In this document: positions 8,993 to 17,291 of the stretch, in pieces
How positions within the stretch are numbered: the first letter of the stretch is position 1
Layout of the letters: every line of letters starts with the position of its first letter
Assembly (NCBI RefSeq): GCF_029945925.1
Contig: NZ_JAQSDN010000049.1
Coordinates: forward strand, 33,679-97,678
Direction: 5' to 3'
Source: Polaromonas sp.
GTDB lineage: Bacteria > Pseudomonadota > Gammaproteobacteria > Burkholderiales > Burkholderiaceae_C
Length of the DNA: 64,000 nt
Notes under the pieces: generated by a model
The model's input: the letters and a program-made list of their open reading frames with translations, nothing else
What the model was told of the DNA's origin: nothing
Databases searched by the model: none
Made by a program: the position numbers and the translations under genes

Positions 8993-9462
8993 GGGCCGGC
9001 CTTTGCAAGCCTGCGCCTTTCGGGTGCTTTGGACAAGCCGGGACTCGCCCCGGCGGGCGACTTACTTTTCTTTGCTTTGCCAAAGAAACCTAAGGAAAAG
9101 AAAGGCGACCCGATGGTCTGGGTCCCTCCGCTTCGCTCCAGGCAGCCTGCGGTGCTCGACAAAAGCGGGGTCTCGCTCGAACTCGGCTTCGCCTCAAACA
9201 ATCGCGAGCCCTGATCCGCTTTTGCCTGCGCTCCTCGGCCCAGCCCGACGGGTGGGGGGAACAAATGCGGGTGCGGGGAGACATGACGCGCGCAGCGCGT
9301 CATGTCGGAGTCAAGCGGCCGTGATGTTTGCACGCGAGCGCAGCACACACGGCCAAATGAAGCTCCCTCCATCGCCCAGCGGGGCGAGGGAGGGCGGGGG
9401 GAGGGAGTGGGGAGTCACGCCTACTGTCCTGAGCAGACCGCGGATGCAGCGTGATGCAAGAG
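8993..9462 (+). repeat. repeat-derived non-coding stretch between cysE and mog
   Basis: There is no convincing gene in this stretch. It contains an interrupted palindrome (cttacttttctttgctttgcc, then aaagaaacctaaggaaaagaaaggcg) and downstream text whose translation (RATYFSLLCQRN and so on) belongs to a repeat-derived pseudo-ORF type I have seen repeatedly in Burkholderiales genomes. The ORF 9003..9602 in the track is such a repeat translation and overlaps mog on the other strand, so I do not call it a gene. It may act as a bidirectional transcript end. Confidence 0.5.
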
Positions 9463-9527
9463 ATGCTATCGAATCAATAGCTATCAGCGCCCGCCACACA
9501 AGGGGAAAGTGCCGATTTGATATAAAG
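9463..9527 (+). repeat. copy b of ~65-bp dispersed repeat, intergenic
   Basis: An intergenic copy: gctatcgaatcaatagctatcagcgcc, then acaaggggaaag and ending gatttgatataaag. It shows the same order of sub-motifs as the copies inside trmJ, the flavoprotein gene and the trpD2-like gene, and it ends just after the mog stop codon. Confidence 0.6.
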
Positions 9528-9529
9528 AA

Positions 9530-10120
9530 TCAGGCAGAAGCCGCCCGGATCGCCGATTTGGGCCGGAATGCCTTGCACACCGCCTCGTCGGTTTCCAGGT
9601 AAGGCCCGCCAATCAGGTCGATGCAATACGGCACGGCGGCAAAAATGCCGGCGACCGCTTGCGAACCGTCGGCATTTTTCAGGCCTTCGAGTGTTTCGGC
9701 AATCGCCTTGGGCTGGCCGGGCAGGTTCAGGATCAGGCTCTGGCCGCGGATCACGGCGACCTGGCGTGACAGGATGGCGGTGGGCACGAACTTCAGGCTG
9801 ATCTGGCGCATCTGCTCGCCAAAACCCGGCATTTCCTTGTGGCCGACCGCCAGCGTCGCTTCGGGCGTCACGTCGCGCAGGGCGGGCCCGGTACCGCCGG
9901 TGGTCAGCACCAGCGCGCAGCCGGCATCGACCAGTTCGATCAGGGTGGCGCTGATTTGCGCCTGCTCGTCGGGAATCAGGCGCTCTGCAAATTCAACCGG
10001 GTTGCGCAGCGCGCGGCCCAGCCAGTCTTTCAGCGCGGGCAGGCCCTTGTCTTCGTAGACGCCGCTGGACGCCCGGTCGCTGACCGAGACGATGCCGATT
10101 TTCACTGCATCGTGGGCCAT
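9530..10120 (-). CDS. mog: molybdopterin adenylyltransferase (Mog)
   Basis: A 196-residue protein of the MogA/MoaB fold. Mog adenylylates molybdopterin before molybdate insertion. The substrate-binding motif is LVLTTGGTGPALRDVTPEAT, followed by PGFGEQMRQISL and the loop LNLPGQPKAIAETLE. The start MAHDAVKIGIVSVSDRASSGVYEDKG is the standard family start. Mo cofactor is needed here by the assimilatory nitrate reductase NasA and the sulfite dehydrogenase SoeA encoded in this window. It lies two bases after darP on the same strand, suggesting one transcript. Confidence 0.93.
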   Translation of the reverse strand: MAHDAVKIGIVSVSDRASSGVYEDKGLPALKDWLGRALRNPVEFAERLIPDEQAQISATLIELVDAGCALVLTTGGTGPALRDVTPEATLAVGHKEMPGFGEQMRQISLKFVPTAILSRQVAVIRGQSLILNLPGQPKAIAETLEGLKNADGSQAVAGIFAAVPYCIDLIGGPYLETDEAVCKAFRPKSAIRAASA

Positions 10121-10122
10121 GG

Positions 10123-10710
10123 TCAGGGAGCCTCCGGTGCCAGCGTCTGCCGCACCAGCTGGAAAATCTCGCGGTAGGACTTGCCGTGGCGCGGCGCTTC
10201 GCCCGGTTTTTCGGGCTTGGCGTCCTTGCGGGCCTGGCGCACCAGGGCGCGCAGCTGCTGCGAATCAGTGTCCGGGTGTTCTGCCAGCCAGTCGCCCATT
10301 GCATCGTCGGAGGCGATCAGCTTGTCGCGCCACTGCTCGGCCAGGTGCAGCGCCAGCGTGAGCTGCGCCGAGCCGTTTTTCTGCTCGTCGATCGCCGCGC
10401 GAATCGGTTCGGTGTCCAGCGGGCGCATCAGCTTGCCGATGAACTGCATCTGGCGCCGTTTGCCCTCGAAATTGGTGATTTTTTTGGCCTGGGCGATGGC
10501 ATCGAGCAGTTTTTCGGGCAGGTCCAGGCGCGCCATCAGGTCGGCACGCAGGGTGAGCAGGGCTTCGCCGAGGGCCTGTTTTTCGTCGGCTTCGGCCTTG
10601 AGCTGGGTTTTGCTGGGCGGGCCGACTTCTTCCAGCGCAATTTCTTCGGGTTTCACGAAGCGGCCGTGGGACCAGTAGCCCTTGATAGCCTTGGGAGTCT
10701 TGTTGTTCAT
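10123..10710 (-). CDS. darP: dual-action ribosomal maturation protein DarP (YjgA/DUF615)
   Basis: A 195-residue protein of the YjgA family, which binds immature 50S ribosomal subunits and helps peptidyl-transferase centre maturation. Family blocks visible are KGYWSHGRFVKPEEIALEEVGPPSKTQLKAE near the N-terminus and FEGKRRQMQFIGKLMRPLD in the middle. I start it at MNNKTPKAIKG; the upstream in-frame ATG codons in the track overlap the divergent pmbA promoter and start. It is followed after two bases by mog. Confidence in family is high; the start is moderately certain. Confidence 0.9.
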   Translation of the reverse strand: MNNKTPKAIKGYWSHGRFVKPEEIALEEVGPPSKTQLKAEADEKQALGEALLTLRADLMARLDLPEKLLDAIAQAKKITNFEGKRRQMQFIGKLMRPLDTEPIRAAIDEQKNGSAQLTLALHLAEQWRDKLIASDDAMGDWLAEHPDTDSQQLRALVRQARKDAKPEKPGEAPRHGKSYREIFQLVRQTLAPEAP

Positions 10711-10735
10711 AGCAGTCAGTATCATAGCTACCCAT

Positions 10736-12148
10736 ATGACCCTCAAGACTTCCAAGACATCCTCCGGCGCCAAACAGGCGACCCGGCCCTCGCCCCAACC
10801 GGAAAAGGGCTTCAGTTACCACCGTGACTTTTTCGAGGAACTGGTGGACAGCGCCCTCGCGCACGCCAAAAAAATCGGTGCCACCGATGCCGCCGCCGAG
10901 GCTTCCGAAGGCTGCGGCCTGAGTGTCAGCGTGCGCAAGGGTGAACTTGAAAATGTGGAGCGCAACCGCGACAAGTCGCTGGGCATCACGGTGTATGTGG
11001 GCCAGAAACGCGGCAACGCCTCGACCAGCGACTTTTCGAAAGCAGCGATCGAGCAGACCGTGAAGGCGGCCTACGACATCGCGCGTTTCACCGCCGAAGA
11101 CAAAACCTCCGGCCTGCCGGCCGACCGCGACATCGCCCGCGTGCACCCCGAGCTGGACCTGTTCCACCCCTGGGCCATCGACTCGGAAGGCGCAGCCCGC
11201 CTGGCGCTGCAATGCGAGGCGGCCGCCCTGGGCACCAGCAAACGCATCACCAACAGCGAAGGTGCGGGTGTGTCGGCCCAGCAAAGCCATTTTTTCAGCG
11301 CGCACACGCGCGGTTTCCGCGGCGGTTATGCCAGCTCGCGCCACAGCATCTCCGTCGCGCCTATCGCGGGCAAGGGCAGCCAGATGCAGCGTGATGCCTG
11401 GTACAGCTCCATGCGTGACGCCAGCGAACTGGCCAGCCCCGAGGCGGTCGGTCGTTACGCCGCCGAACGCGCCTTGGCGCGCCTGAACAGCCGCAAGATC
11501 AAGACCGTGCAGTGCCCGGTGCTGTTCGAGTCGCCGCTGGCCGCCGGCCTGCTGGGCGGCTTTGTGCAGGCCGTCAGCGGCGGTGCGCTGTACCGCAAAA
11601 GCACTTTTCTGCTGAACAGCCTGGGCAAGCCGGCGTTTCCCGACCACATCGACATCAGCGAAGACCCGCACCTGCGCAAGGGCAAGGGCAGCGCGCCGTT
11701 TGACGAAGAAGGTGTGAAAACGCGCGCGCGCAAGGTGGTCGAGGCCGGCATCGTGCGCGGCTACTTTTTAAGCACTTATTCGGCGCGCAAGCTCGGCATG
11801 CGCACCACCGGCAATGCTGGCGGCTCGCACAACCTGGTGCTGAGCAGCCGCCAGACGAAAGCCGGTGACGACCTCGACGCCATGCTCAAAAAGCTGGGCA
11901 CCGGCCTGTTTGTGACCGAACTGATGGGCCAGGGCGTGAACTATGTGACGGGCGACTACTCGCGCGGCGCCTCGGGTTTCTGGGTCGAGAAAGGGCAGAT
12001 TGCCTTTCCGGTGGAAGAAATCACGATTGCCGGCAACCTCAAGGACATGCTGATGGGCATCCAGGCCGTGGGTGCCGATGTCTACAACTACGGCGCCAAG
12101 AGTGTGGGCTCCATCCTGATCAACAGGATGAAGGTAGCCGGAAGTTAA
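10736..12148 (+). CDS. pmbA: metallopeptidase-like regulator PmbA (TldE)
   Basis: A 470-residue TldE/PmbA protein, the partner of TldD in a heterodimeric protease that processes modified peptides and antitoxins. PmbA lacks the zinc ligands of TldD and is the structural partner. Diagnostic parts are GCGLSVSVRKGELENVERNRDKSLGI near residue 55, the central AVSGGALYRKSTFL, and the C-terminal FWVEKGQIAFPVEEITIAGNLKDML. The start is the ATG at 10736 (MTLKTSKTSS), inside the longer track ORF. It is divergent from darP with only 25 bases between start codons, so their promoters must overlap. Confidence 0.93.
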   Translation: MTLKTSKTSSGAKQATRPSPQPEKGFSYHRDFFEELVDSALAHAKKIGATDAAAEASEGCGLSVSVRKGELENVERNRDKSLGITVYVGQKRGNASTSDFSKAAIEQTVKAAYDIARFTAEDKTSGLPADRDIARVHPELDLFHPWAIDSEGAARLALQCEAAALGTSKRITNSEGAGVSAQQSHFFSAHTRGFRGGYASSRHSISVAPIAGKGSQMQRDAWYSSMRDASELASPEAVGRYAAERALARLNSRKIKTVQCPVLFESPLAAGLLGGFVQAVSGGALYRKSTFLLNSLGKPAFPDHIDISEDPHLRKGKGSAPFDEEGVKTRARKVVEAGIVRGYFLSTYSARKLGMRTTGNAGGSHNLVLSSRQTKAGDDLDAMLKKLGTGLFVTELMGQGVNYVTGDYSRGASGFWVEKGQIAFPVEEITIAGNLKDMLMGIQAVGADVYNYGAKSVGSILINRMKVAGS

Positions 12149-12168
12149 ATACAGATTCGAAAGCGGCA

Positions 12169-13062
12169 ATGGAAAACTCAATTGATGTTAGTACTTTGCT
12201 GCGGTTTGACTCACCCAAGGATTTTTCAAGTCGACGAGCCTACCAAGCCGAGATCGATTCTTCTGTGCATCAGCTAGAGCGAATTCTGGGAGGCTATTCT
12301 TTTGGCAAAGATAACTACACACAGTGTGGCCTAAAGGGATGTCGGACATTGCACGGGAAAGGCTATGTCGTTCAAACTTTGGATGGCATCGAGACCAATA
12401 TAGGTAAAGACTGTGGAACAAGGCATTTCGGGCAACGATTTGAAGACTTGGAAGGGCAATTCACTCGATTAGTGGAGGAGTCAGCCAGGCGCGATAGGGT
12501 GCAAGACGCAATTCGGCAAAAGGACGCCACCGTCCAAAAGACCGTAACCTTGCTGAAGGACTGTCGGAGCTGGGAAGCTGAGGTAGACAGGTTATTCAAG
12601 GAGCTTGATAGAGAGTCATCGCTTATCAGCGTGCTTCGAGCTGCGATGAGAACTGACGGAGCTCTGGTTGTTGACCGGCAACTCTCGGCGGCGGAGAGAG
12701 AGCTTTCTGGGGGCAGCCAACGGTACATCCGTGAGACGGTTGGACGTCTCTATGGTCTTTCAGTTCTTGGGATGAAAAAAGTATCAATTGAGCTTCAAGC
12801 TGAGGCCCTAGTCCCACTTCACGAGCTTAGCGATGATCAGCTTAGCGCCATGTCAGCCAGTGCGATCAGAACAAAAGCACAGTGGCTGAGCGAGCTCGAA
12901 GCCACATTGCTACGCGCCGAATCCTATATTCGATCTGCGCGAGAATTTTGTAGCCAGCAAAACTGGCGGACCTTTTCCCAAGCATTTGACGCTGGTCGTC
13001 ATAAGACAACGGATCGCGGGCGTGCAATATTGAAGCGACTGGCTCAACAAACGCCTGTGTAG
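12169..13062 (+). CDS. hypothetical protein of atypical base composition
   Basis: A 297-residue protein I do not recognise. Near the N-terminus is a Cys/His-containing block (YTQCGLKGCRTLHGKGYVV, then ETNIGKDCGTRHFG) that could bind a metal. A long charged helical middle follows (residues 95-190), likely coiled coil, with another helical part to the C-terminus. Codon use is clearly different from neighbours: many A/T-ending codons in an otherwise very GC-rich setting, which suggests recent transfer. It begins 20 bases after pmbA and ends before the convergent yqeY gene. No transposase or integrase is visible next to it. A role in phage defence or a mobile element is possible but not shown. 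Confidence 0.7.
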   Translation: MENSIDVSTLLRFDSPKDFSSRRAYQAEIDSSVHQLERILGGYSFGKDNYTQCGLKGCRTLHGKGYVVQTLDGIETNIGKDCGTRHFGQRFEDLEGQFTRLVEESARRDRVQDAIRQKDATVQKTVTLLKDCRSWEAEVDRLFKELDRESSLISVLRAAMRTDGALVVDRQLSAAERELSGGSQRYIRETVGRLYGLSVLGMKKVSIELQAEALVPLHELSDDQLSAMSASAIRTKAQWLSELEATLLRAESYIRSAREFCSQQNWRTFSQAFDAGRHKTTDRGRAILKRLAQQTPV

Positions 13063-13103
13063 TCGCAGCCTAAAGCGGCTATTTATCCACCAAAGGAGAG
13101 GGT

Positions 13104-13550
13104 TTATCCCGCCAGTGCAGCTTTCACCGCAGCCGAGACCTGGCCCATGTCGGCCTTGCCGGCGAGTTTGGCTTTCACCGCGCCCATGACCTTGCCCATG
13201 TCGCCGGGGCCGCTGGCGCCCAGTTCAGTGACGATGGCCTTGACCTCGGCGGCGACTTCCTCGGCGCTCAGGCGCGCGGGCAGGTAGGCCTGCAGTACCA
13301 CCAGTTCGGCGGCTTCCTTGTCGGCCAGGTCCTTGCGCTCGGCTTTCTGGAAGGCCTCGATCGAGTCCTTGCGCTGCTTGATCAGCTTGTCGACGATGGC
13401 GACCACGGCGGCATCGTCGAGCACCACGCGCTCGTCCACCTCTTTCTGCTTGAGGGCCGCCAGCAGCAGGCGGATGGTGCCCAGGCGCTCGCTGTCCTTG
13501 GCGCGCATGGCGGTTTTCATGTCTTCGGTGATCTGGTCTTTGAGGGACAT
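13104..13550 (-). CDS. GatB/YqeY domain protein
   Basis: A 148-residue YqeY-like protein related to the tail domain of the GatB amidotransferase subunit; its function in tRNA biology is not well defined. The start MSLKDQITEDMKTAMRAKDSERLGTIRLLLAALKQKEVDER is typical. It is preceded by GGAGACC as ribosome-binding site, so I use the ATG at 13550 rather than the GTG at 13562. It follows rpsU on the same strand, the conserved rpsU-yqeY order of the sigma/primase operon in many proteobacteria. A hairpin terminator between the two genes limits read-through. Confidence 0.92.
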   Translation of the reverse strand: MSLKDQITEDMKTAMRAKDSERLGTIRLLLAALKQKEVDERVVLDDAAVVAIVDKLIKQRKDSIEAFQKAERKDLADKEAAELVVLQAYLPARLSAEEVAAEVKAIVTELGASGPGDMGKVMGAVKAKLAGKADMGQVSAAVKAALAG

Positions 13551-13599
13551 GGCGGTCTCCACGAAACGGGTTGAAAGGTCAAAAAGGCGTCAGAAACAC

Positions 13600-13634
13600 A
13601 AAAGCCCGCAGAGCGTCCTCGTGCGGGCTTTTTT
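13600..13634 (-). terminator. intrinsic terminator between rpsU and yqeY
   Basis: The hairpin arms are aaagcccgca and tgcgggcttt, with a 14-base loop and T-runs on both sides. It can act in both directions; for the minus strand it lies just after the rpsU stop. Confidence 0.75.
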
Positions 13635-13654
13635 GCCGGAGGGCGTGTACTGGC

Positions 13655-13867
13655 TTAGTACAGCTTCTTGGGCAACTGCATCGAGCGGATGCGTTTGTAG
13701 TTGCGCTTGACAGCGGCAGCTTTTTTACGCTTGCGCTCGGCGGTGGGCTTTTCGTAGAACTCGCGCGCGCGCAGGTCGGTCAGCAGACCGAGTTTTTCGA
13801 TGGTGCGCTTGAAACGGCGCAGAGCCACGTCGAAGGGCTCATTGTCTTTTACACGAATAGTCGTCAT
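13655..13867 (-). CDS. rpsU: 30S ribosomal protein S21
   Basis: A 70-residue basic protein, full-length for S21, with the family pattern [24 protein letters not shown] and the basic tail [15 protein letters not shown]21 assists translation initiation on the 30S subunit. It carries its own promoter region upstream (a perfect TATAAT on the minus strand at 13949-13954) and is followed by an intrinsic terminator, so it is probably expressed largely as a single-gene transcript. Confidence 0.97.
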   Translation of the reverse strand: MTTIRVKDNEPFDVALRRFKRTIEKLGLLTDLRAREFYEKPTAERKRKKAAAVKRNYKRIRSMQLPKKLY

Positions 13868-13948
13868 TGATGAAGTGATCCAAAATTTTGCGCCCTTAGT
13901 GATCTGATCAGAATCAGGCCGGACGCGGGTTTGCTAGCAAAGCCTTAG

Positions 13949-13954
13949 ATTATA
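13949..13954 (-). promoter_or_regulatory. -10 element of the rpsU promoter
   Basis: A perfect TATAAT on the minus strand, 82 bases upstream of the rpsU ATG. No good -35 hexamer lies at 17 bases; the candidate TTCAAG is 20 bases away. The -10 is supported by sequence only. Confidence 0.5.
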
Positions 13955-14008
13955 GCGGGATTTCAAGGCAAGTCCTTGAAACACCGATGGACGGCGCACC
14001 CGTACGGG

Positions 14009-15271
14009 TCAGTTTTTTGCCACCGCCCCCGAATTGTCTGCCAGAGCCATCGCACAGGCGTGGGCGCTCGCCCAAGCCCACTGGAAATTGTAACCGCCGA
14101 GCCAACCGGTAACGTCCACCACTTCGCCGATGAAATACAGGCCGGGTTGCTTCGATTCCAGGGTCTGGGACGACAAATCCCGGGTGTCCACACCGCCCAG
14201 CGTCACCTCGGCCTTTTTGTAACCTTCGGTACCGGTCGGTGTCAGTTGCCAGTCGGCCAGCCGGTCGGCCAGCGTCGTCAGGGCCTTGTCGGTGGCCTCG
14301 CTGACGGGTTTTTGCCAGGCCGGGTCGCGGCTGACCCAGGCGTCGGCCAAGCGGGCGGGCACCAGCGCCGCCAGCTCATTGGCGATCAGTTTTTTCGAGC
14401 TCGCCTTGGCGCGCAGCAGCAGGTTCGGCAGGTCCATACCGGGCGCGAGGTTGATGCGCACCGGCTGGCCTTCGCGCCAGAAGCTGGAGATCTGCAGCAC
14501 CGCCGGGCCGCTCAGGCCCCGGTGGGTGAAGAGCAGGTCCTCGGCGAAGACCACGGCTTTTTTTCGTTGTTTGGGGGTCGCGTCCGGCGGTCCGGTTTCG
14601 ATCCGCACCGGCAGGGCCAAGCCGGCCAGCTGGGCATAGGGCGCCCAGGCCTCACCGTCGAAGGTCAGCGGCACCAGCGCGGCACCCGGCTCCACCAGGC
14701 GCAGGCCGAACTGTTTCGCGATGCGGTAACCAAAATCGGTCGCGCCAATCTTGGGGATCGACAGGCCGCCGGTGGCGATGACCAGCTGGGGCGCCTCGAT
14801 CAGTCCCCGGTCGCTCTCTATTTTGTAGCTGCCCGCGCCCGTCCCGTCAGGGCTCGAGTCATATTTGATGCTTGAAACCCGGCAGGGCTGCCAGCGCGTG
14901 ACGCCGCCGGCATCACATTCGGCCAGCAGCAGCGTGATGATGTCCTCCGCCGAGCGGTCGCAAAACAGCTGGCCCTTGTGTTTTTCGTGAAACGGGATGC
15001 CGTGGCGCTGCAGCAGTGCGATGAAGTCCTGCGGTGTGTAGCGCGACAGCGCCGAGCGGCAAAAATGCGGGTTCTCGCTGACGAAGTTGGCGGGCGTGGT
15101 GTCCCGGTTGGTGAAGTTGCAGCGGCCACCGCCCGAGATGCGGATTTTTTCGGCGACTTTCTCGCTGTGGTCCACCAGCAGCACCTTCAGGCCGCGCTGG
15201 CCGGCGAGGCCGGCGCAGAACAGCCCGGCCGCACCGGCACCCACCACCACCACGTCAAATTTTTTGGTCAA
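14009..15271 (-). CDS. HI0933/YhiN-type FAD-dependent oxidoreductase
   Basis: A 420-residue flavoprotein of the HI0933 (BaiN-like) family. The N-terminal Rossmann motif VVVGAGAAGLFCAG binds FAD, followed by the family block KIRISGGGRCNFTN. The C-terminus has PGLYFIGEVVDVTGWLGGYN and the closing QWAWASAHACA. The physiological substrate of this family is largely unknown. A segment around residues 132-153 (SSIKYDSSPDGTGAGSYKIE) is encoded by a dispersed repeat at 14815-14877 inserted in frame within the FAD-domain excursion. Because the frame and all motifs are intact, the enzyme is probably functional with an extra surface loop. It is monocistronic as far as seen. Confidence 0.9.
   Translation of the reverse strand: MTKKFDVVVVGAGAAGLFCAGLAGQRGLKVLLVDHSEKVAEKIRISGGGRCNFTNRDTTPANFVSENPHFCRSALSRYTPQDFIALLQRHGIPFHEKHKGQLFCDRSAEDIITLLLAECDAGGVTRWQPCRVSSIKYDSSPDGTGAGSYKIESDRGLIEAPQLVIATGGLSIPKIGATDFGYRIAKQFGLRLVEPGAALVPLTFDGEAWAPYAQLAGLALPVRIETGPPDATPKQRKKAVVFAEDLLFTHRGLSGPAVLQISSFWREGQPVRINLAPGMDLPNLLLRAKASSKKLIANELAALVPARLADAWVSRDPAWQKPVSEATDKALTTLADRLADWQLTPTGTEGYKKAEVTLGGVDTRDLSSQTLESKQPGLYFIGEVVDVTGWLGGYNFQWAWASAHACAMALADNSGAVAKN
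14815..14877 (+). repeat. copy d of ~65-bp dispersed repeat, inside flavoprotein gene
   Basis: The stretch reads ctctattttgtagctgccc, then gtcagggctcgag and ends tttgatgcttgaaa, in the same order and spacing as the other copies. It is in frame inside the minus-strand oxidoreductase gene. Confidence 0.55.
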
Positions 15272-15401
15272 ATCGGCCTCCAGCCCATGATGGTCGGGCG
15301 CAAGCAGCTATCAAAGATATAGCAAATCAGCCCGACCGGGACAGGGGAGTGTAGCCGGGCGATGCGTGGCCCAAGGCAGCTGCACCCGGGCCGGCGCCCG
15401 T

Positions 15402-16193
15402 TCAGGCGGCGCGAAATTGGGCGGGAGGCTCCGCCGCTGCCGCCACGCCGCTGATCACATCGCCGACGACGATGACTGACGGGCTGGCCAGGCCGGACGC
15501 GCCGATGGCATCGGCCAGCTGGCCCAGCGTGGTGGTGATGTGGCGCTGCGTGGGCAGCGAGGCGTTCTGGATCACGGCCACCGGCGTGGTCGCGGGCAGG
15601 CCGGTCAGCAATTCGCGCTGGATGCGCCCGGCGCCGCTGACGCCCATGTAGATCACCAGCGTGAGTTTGGCCTTGCAGGCCGTGTCGGCCAGCGCGCGCC
15701 AGTCCGTGCCTGCGTCGCCCGGTTTGGCGTGGCCGGTGACGAACACCACGCCGTGCGCATGCTGACGGTGCGTCAACGGAACACCCAGCGAAGTCACCGC
15801 GGCCAGGCCGGCGGTGATGCCGTTGACGACATGGATCTCGATGCCGGCGGCCTGCAGGTGTTCGACCTCTTCGCCGCCGCGGCCGAAGATGAAGGGGTCG
15901 CCGCCCTTGAGGCGCACGACGTTTTCGCCTTCCTTCACGGCCATGATCATCAGTTTTTCGATGAACTCCTGCGGCGTGGATTTGCAGCCGCCGCGTTTGC
16001 CCACATGCACGATGCGCGCACCGGGCTTTGCATAAGCCACGATCTCATCGCTGACCAGGTCGTCGACCAGCAGCACGGTGGCGGCCTGAATCGCCTTGAG
16101 GGCCTTGATGGTCAGCAGTTCCGGATCGCCCGGGCCCGCGCCGACCAGGGTGCAGCGGCCGTTGGGAGGGAGCTTGTTTGCGCAGCTTGTCAT
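15402..16193 (-). CDS. cobA: uroporphyrinogen-III C-methyltransferase (nitrate-assimilation copy)
   Basis: A 263-residue SUMT making precorrin-2 for siroheme. The start [36 protein letters not shown] and the motif [18 protein letters not shown] are diagnostic; VIYMGVSGAGRIQ and the tail SPSVIVVGDVI follow. The track ORF extends upstream in a non-homologous frame; the ATG at 16193 overlaps the stop of the trpD2-like gene by ATGA. It ends the nitrate assimilation locus and presumably supplies siroheme for NirB. A second SUMT gene sits in the dsr operon (52466), so the two siroheme demands have separate genes. Confidence 0.93.
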   Translation of the reverse strand: MTSCANKLPPNGRCTLVGAGPGDPELLTIKALKAIQAATVLLVDDLVSDEIVAYAKPGARIVHVGKRGGCKSTPQEFIEKLMIMAVKEGENVVRLKGGDPFIFGRGGEEVEHLQAAGIEIHVVNGITAGLAAVTSLGVPLTHRQHAHGVVFVTGHAKPGDAGTDWRALADTACKAKLTLVIYMGVSGAGRIQRELLTGLPATTPVAVIQNASLPTQRHITTTLGQLADAIGASGLASPSVIVVGDVISGVAAAAEPPAQFRAA

Positions 16194-17095
16194 AGTTGCA
16201 ATGTCAGTTGCAAGATATGTTCCACCTGCCGGGCAATCGATGCCGGCACGGCGTGTGAGCCCGACATCACGGCGCGGATATACGCGGCGGTGCTGTCGCT
16301 GTCGATCGCTGTGGGCAGGTCCGGCACGCTCGCCAGGGTGCCGGGCTGCGCTTCCTGCAGCAGGGTGCGCTTCCCGCCCACAAAGGCTTCCATCTGCGGC
16401 GTGCGGCGCGCGTCGGCCACGACCTCGCCTTCGGTGCCGCGCAGCAGCAGCGCGTTGGCCCGGATCAGCTCGAAGGTCTGGCCCATGGAGATCGCGTATT
16501 CCGGATGGGTGTAGCTGCTGACCACCAGCGCCTTGCCGAGGCAGGGGTTCATGATCTTGACCAGGCTGTGCGCCGGGTTGCGCAGGCCGACGGCACGCCG
16601 CACATCGAGCAGGCGTTTGAGCCCCGGGCACAGCAGCTCGGTGGGGGCAAACACCACCTCGCCATTTGCTATCTTTTTAATAGCTGTCAGTGCAGGTATA
16701 TCAAGGGCTGAAAGCACATTTGATGTAAAAATCCGGCCGGACTCGGTGGCCGTGCCGTGCACCAGCACCGGCAGGCCTTCGCGCGCCAGCAGCAACGCCA
16801 GCAGCGGCGTCAGCACCGGCAGCTTGCGCGCGCCGTTGTAACTCGGCAGTACCACCACGGGTCGCTCACTCGCCGGGAAACGCTGCATGCGCTGGTACGT
16901 CGCGTCCAGGAAGCCGGCCATCTCTTCCGGCGTTTCGCCTTTGATGCGCATGGCCAGGCAAAAGCCGCCAATCTCCAGGTCGGTCACCGTGCCGTCCAGC
17001 ACCTGGCCGAACAGGTCGCAAGCCTGCTCACGCGTGAGCGGCCTGGCGCCGTCTTTGCCGCGGCCTATGACCTTGATGTACTGAGCGATGGACAT
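16190..17095 (-). CDS. ybiB: TrpD2/YbiB-like glycosyltransferase-family protein
   Basis: A 301-residue protein of the anthranilate-phosphoribosyltransferase-like family. It has the N-terminal helical domain LTREQACDLFGQVLDGTVTDLEIGGFCLAMRIKGET, then VVVLPSYNGARKLPVLTPLLALLLA. YbiB-type members lack TrpD activity in E. coli and bind DNA. A repeat copy at 16666-16730 encodes part of the segment FTSNVLSALDIPALTAIKKI in frame. It stands between nasA and SUMT on the same strand; this ybiB-cobA pairing next to nasA is, in my recollection, common in Burkholderiales. Its role there is not established. Confidence 0.85.
   Translation of the reverse strand: MSIAQYIKVIGRGKDGARPLTREQACDLFGQVLDGTVTDLEIGGFCLAMRIKGETPEEMAGFLDATYQRMQRFPASERPVVVLPSYNGARKLPVLTPLLALLLAREGLPVLVHGTATESGRIFTSNVLSALDIPALTAIKKIANGEVVFAPTELLCPGLKRLLDVRRAVGLRNPAHSLVKIMNPCLGKALVVSSYTHPEYAISMGQTFELIRANALLLRGTEGEVVADARRTPQMEAFVGGKRTLLQEAQPGTLASVPDLPTAIDSDSTAAYIRAVMSGSHAVPASIARQVEHILQLTLQL
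16666..16730 (+). repeat. copy c of ~65-bp dispersed repeat, inside ybiB
   Basis: The stretch reads tttgctatctttttaatagctgtcag, then atcaagggctgaaag and ends catttgatgtaaaa. It closely matches copy b at 9463. It is in frame within the ybiB-like gene. Confidence 0.6.
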
Positions 17096-17174
17096 GCTTG
17101 ATTGTCGGTGAAGGCAGATAACTTCCCGTTATGAGCTTATTGAGACTTCCATAAATCATGATGGGCAACTTGCG

Positions 17175-17252
17175 ACCGTTCGCCCTGAGCTTGTCGAAGG
17201 GTCCTTCGTCAAGCTCAGGACAGGCTTCGACAGGCTCAGCCCGAACGGTGTG
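17175..17252. repeat. palindromic REP-like repeat downstream of nasA
   Basis: Inverted units gttcgccctgagcttgtcgaagg and ttcgacaggctcagcccgaacg flank a third unit. This is a widespread proteobacterial intergenic repeat type; a half unit also occurs at the 3' end of trmJ. It could form a hairpin ending the nasA transcript. Confidence 0.7.
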
Positions 17253-17291
17253 GTGTTATGCCTTGCAAAAACATCAACAAGCCGGCGTTTG

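Noticed and set aside
9003-9602. 199-residue ORF between cysE and mog
   Set aside because: It translates a dispersed repeat and overlaps mog on the opposite strand; no ribosome-binding site.
15300-15330. Further partial copy of the ~65-bp repeat upstream of the flavoprotein gene
   Set aside because: Only the agctatcaaagatatagc part is visible; too short to call as a copy.
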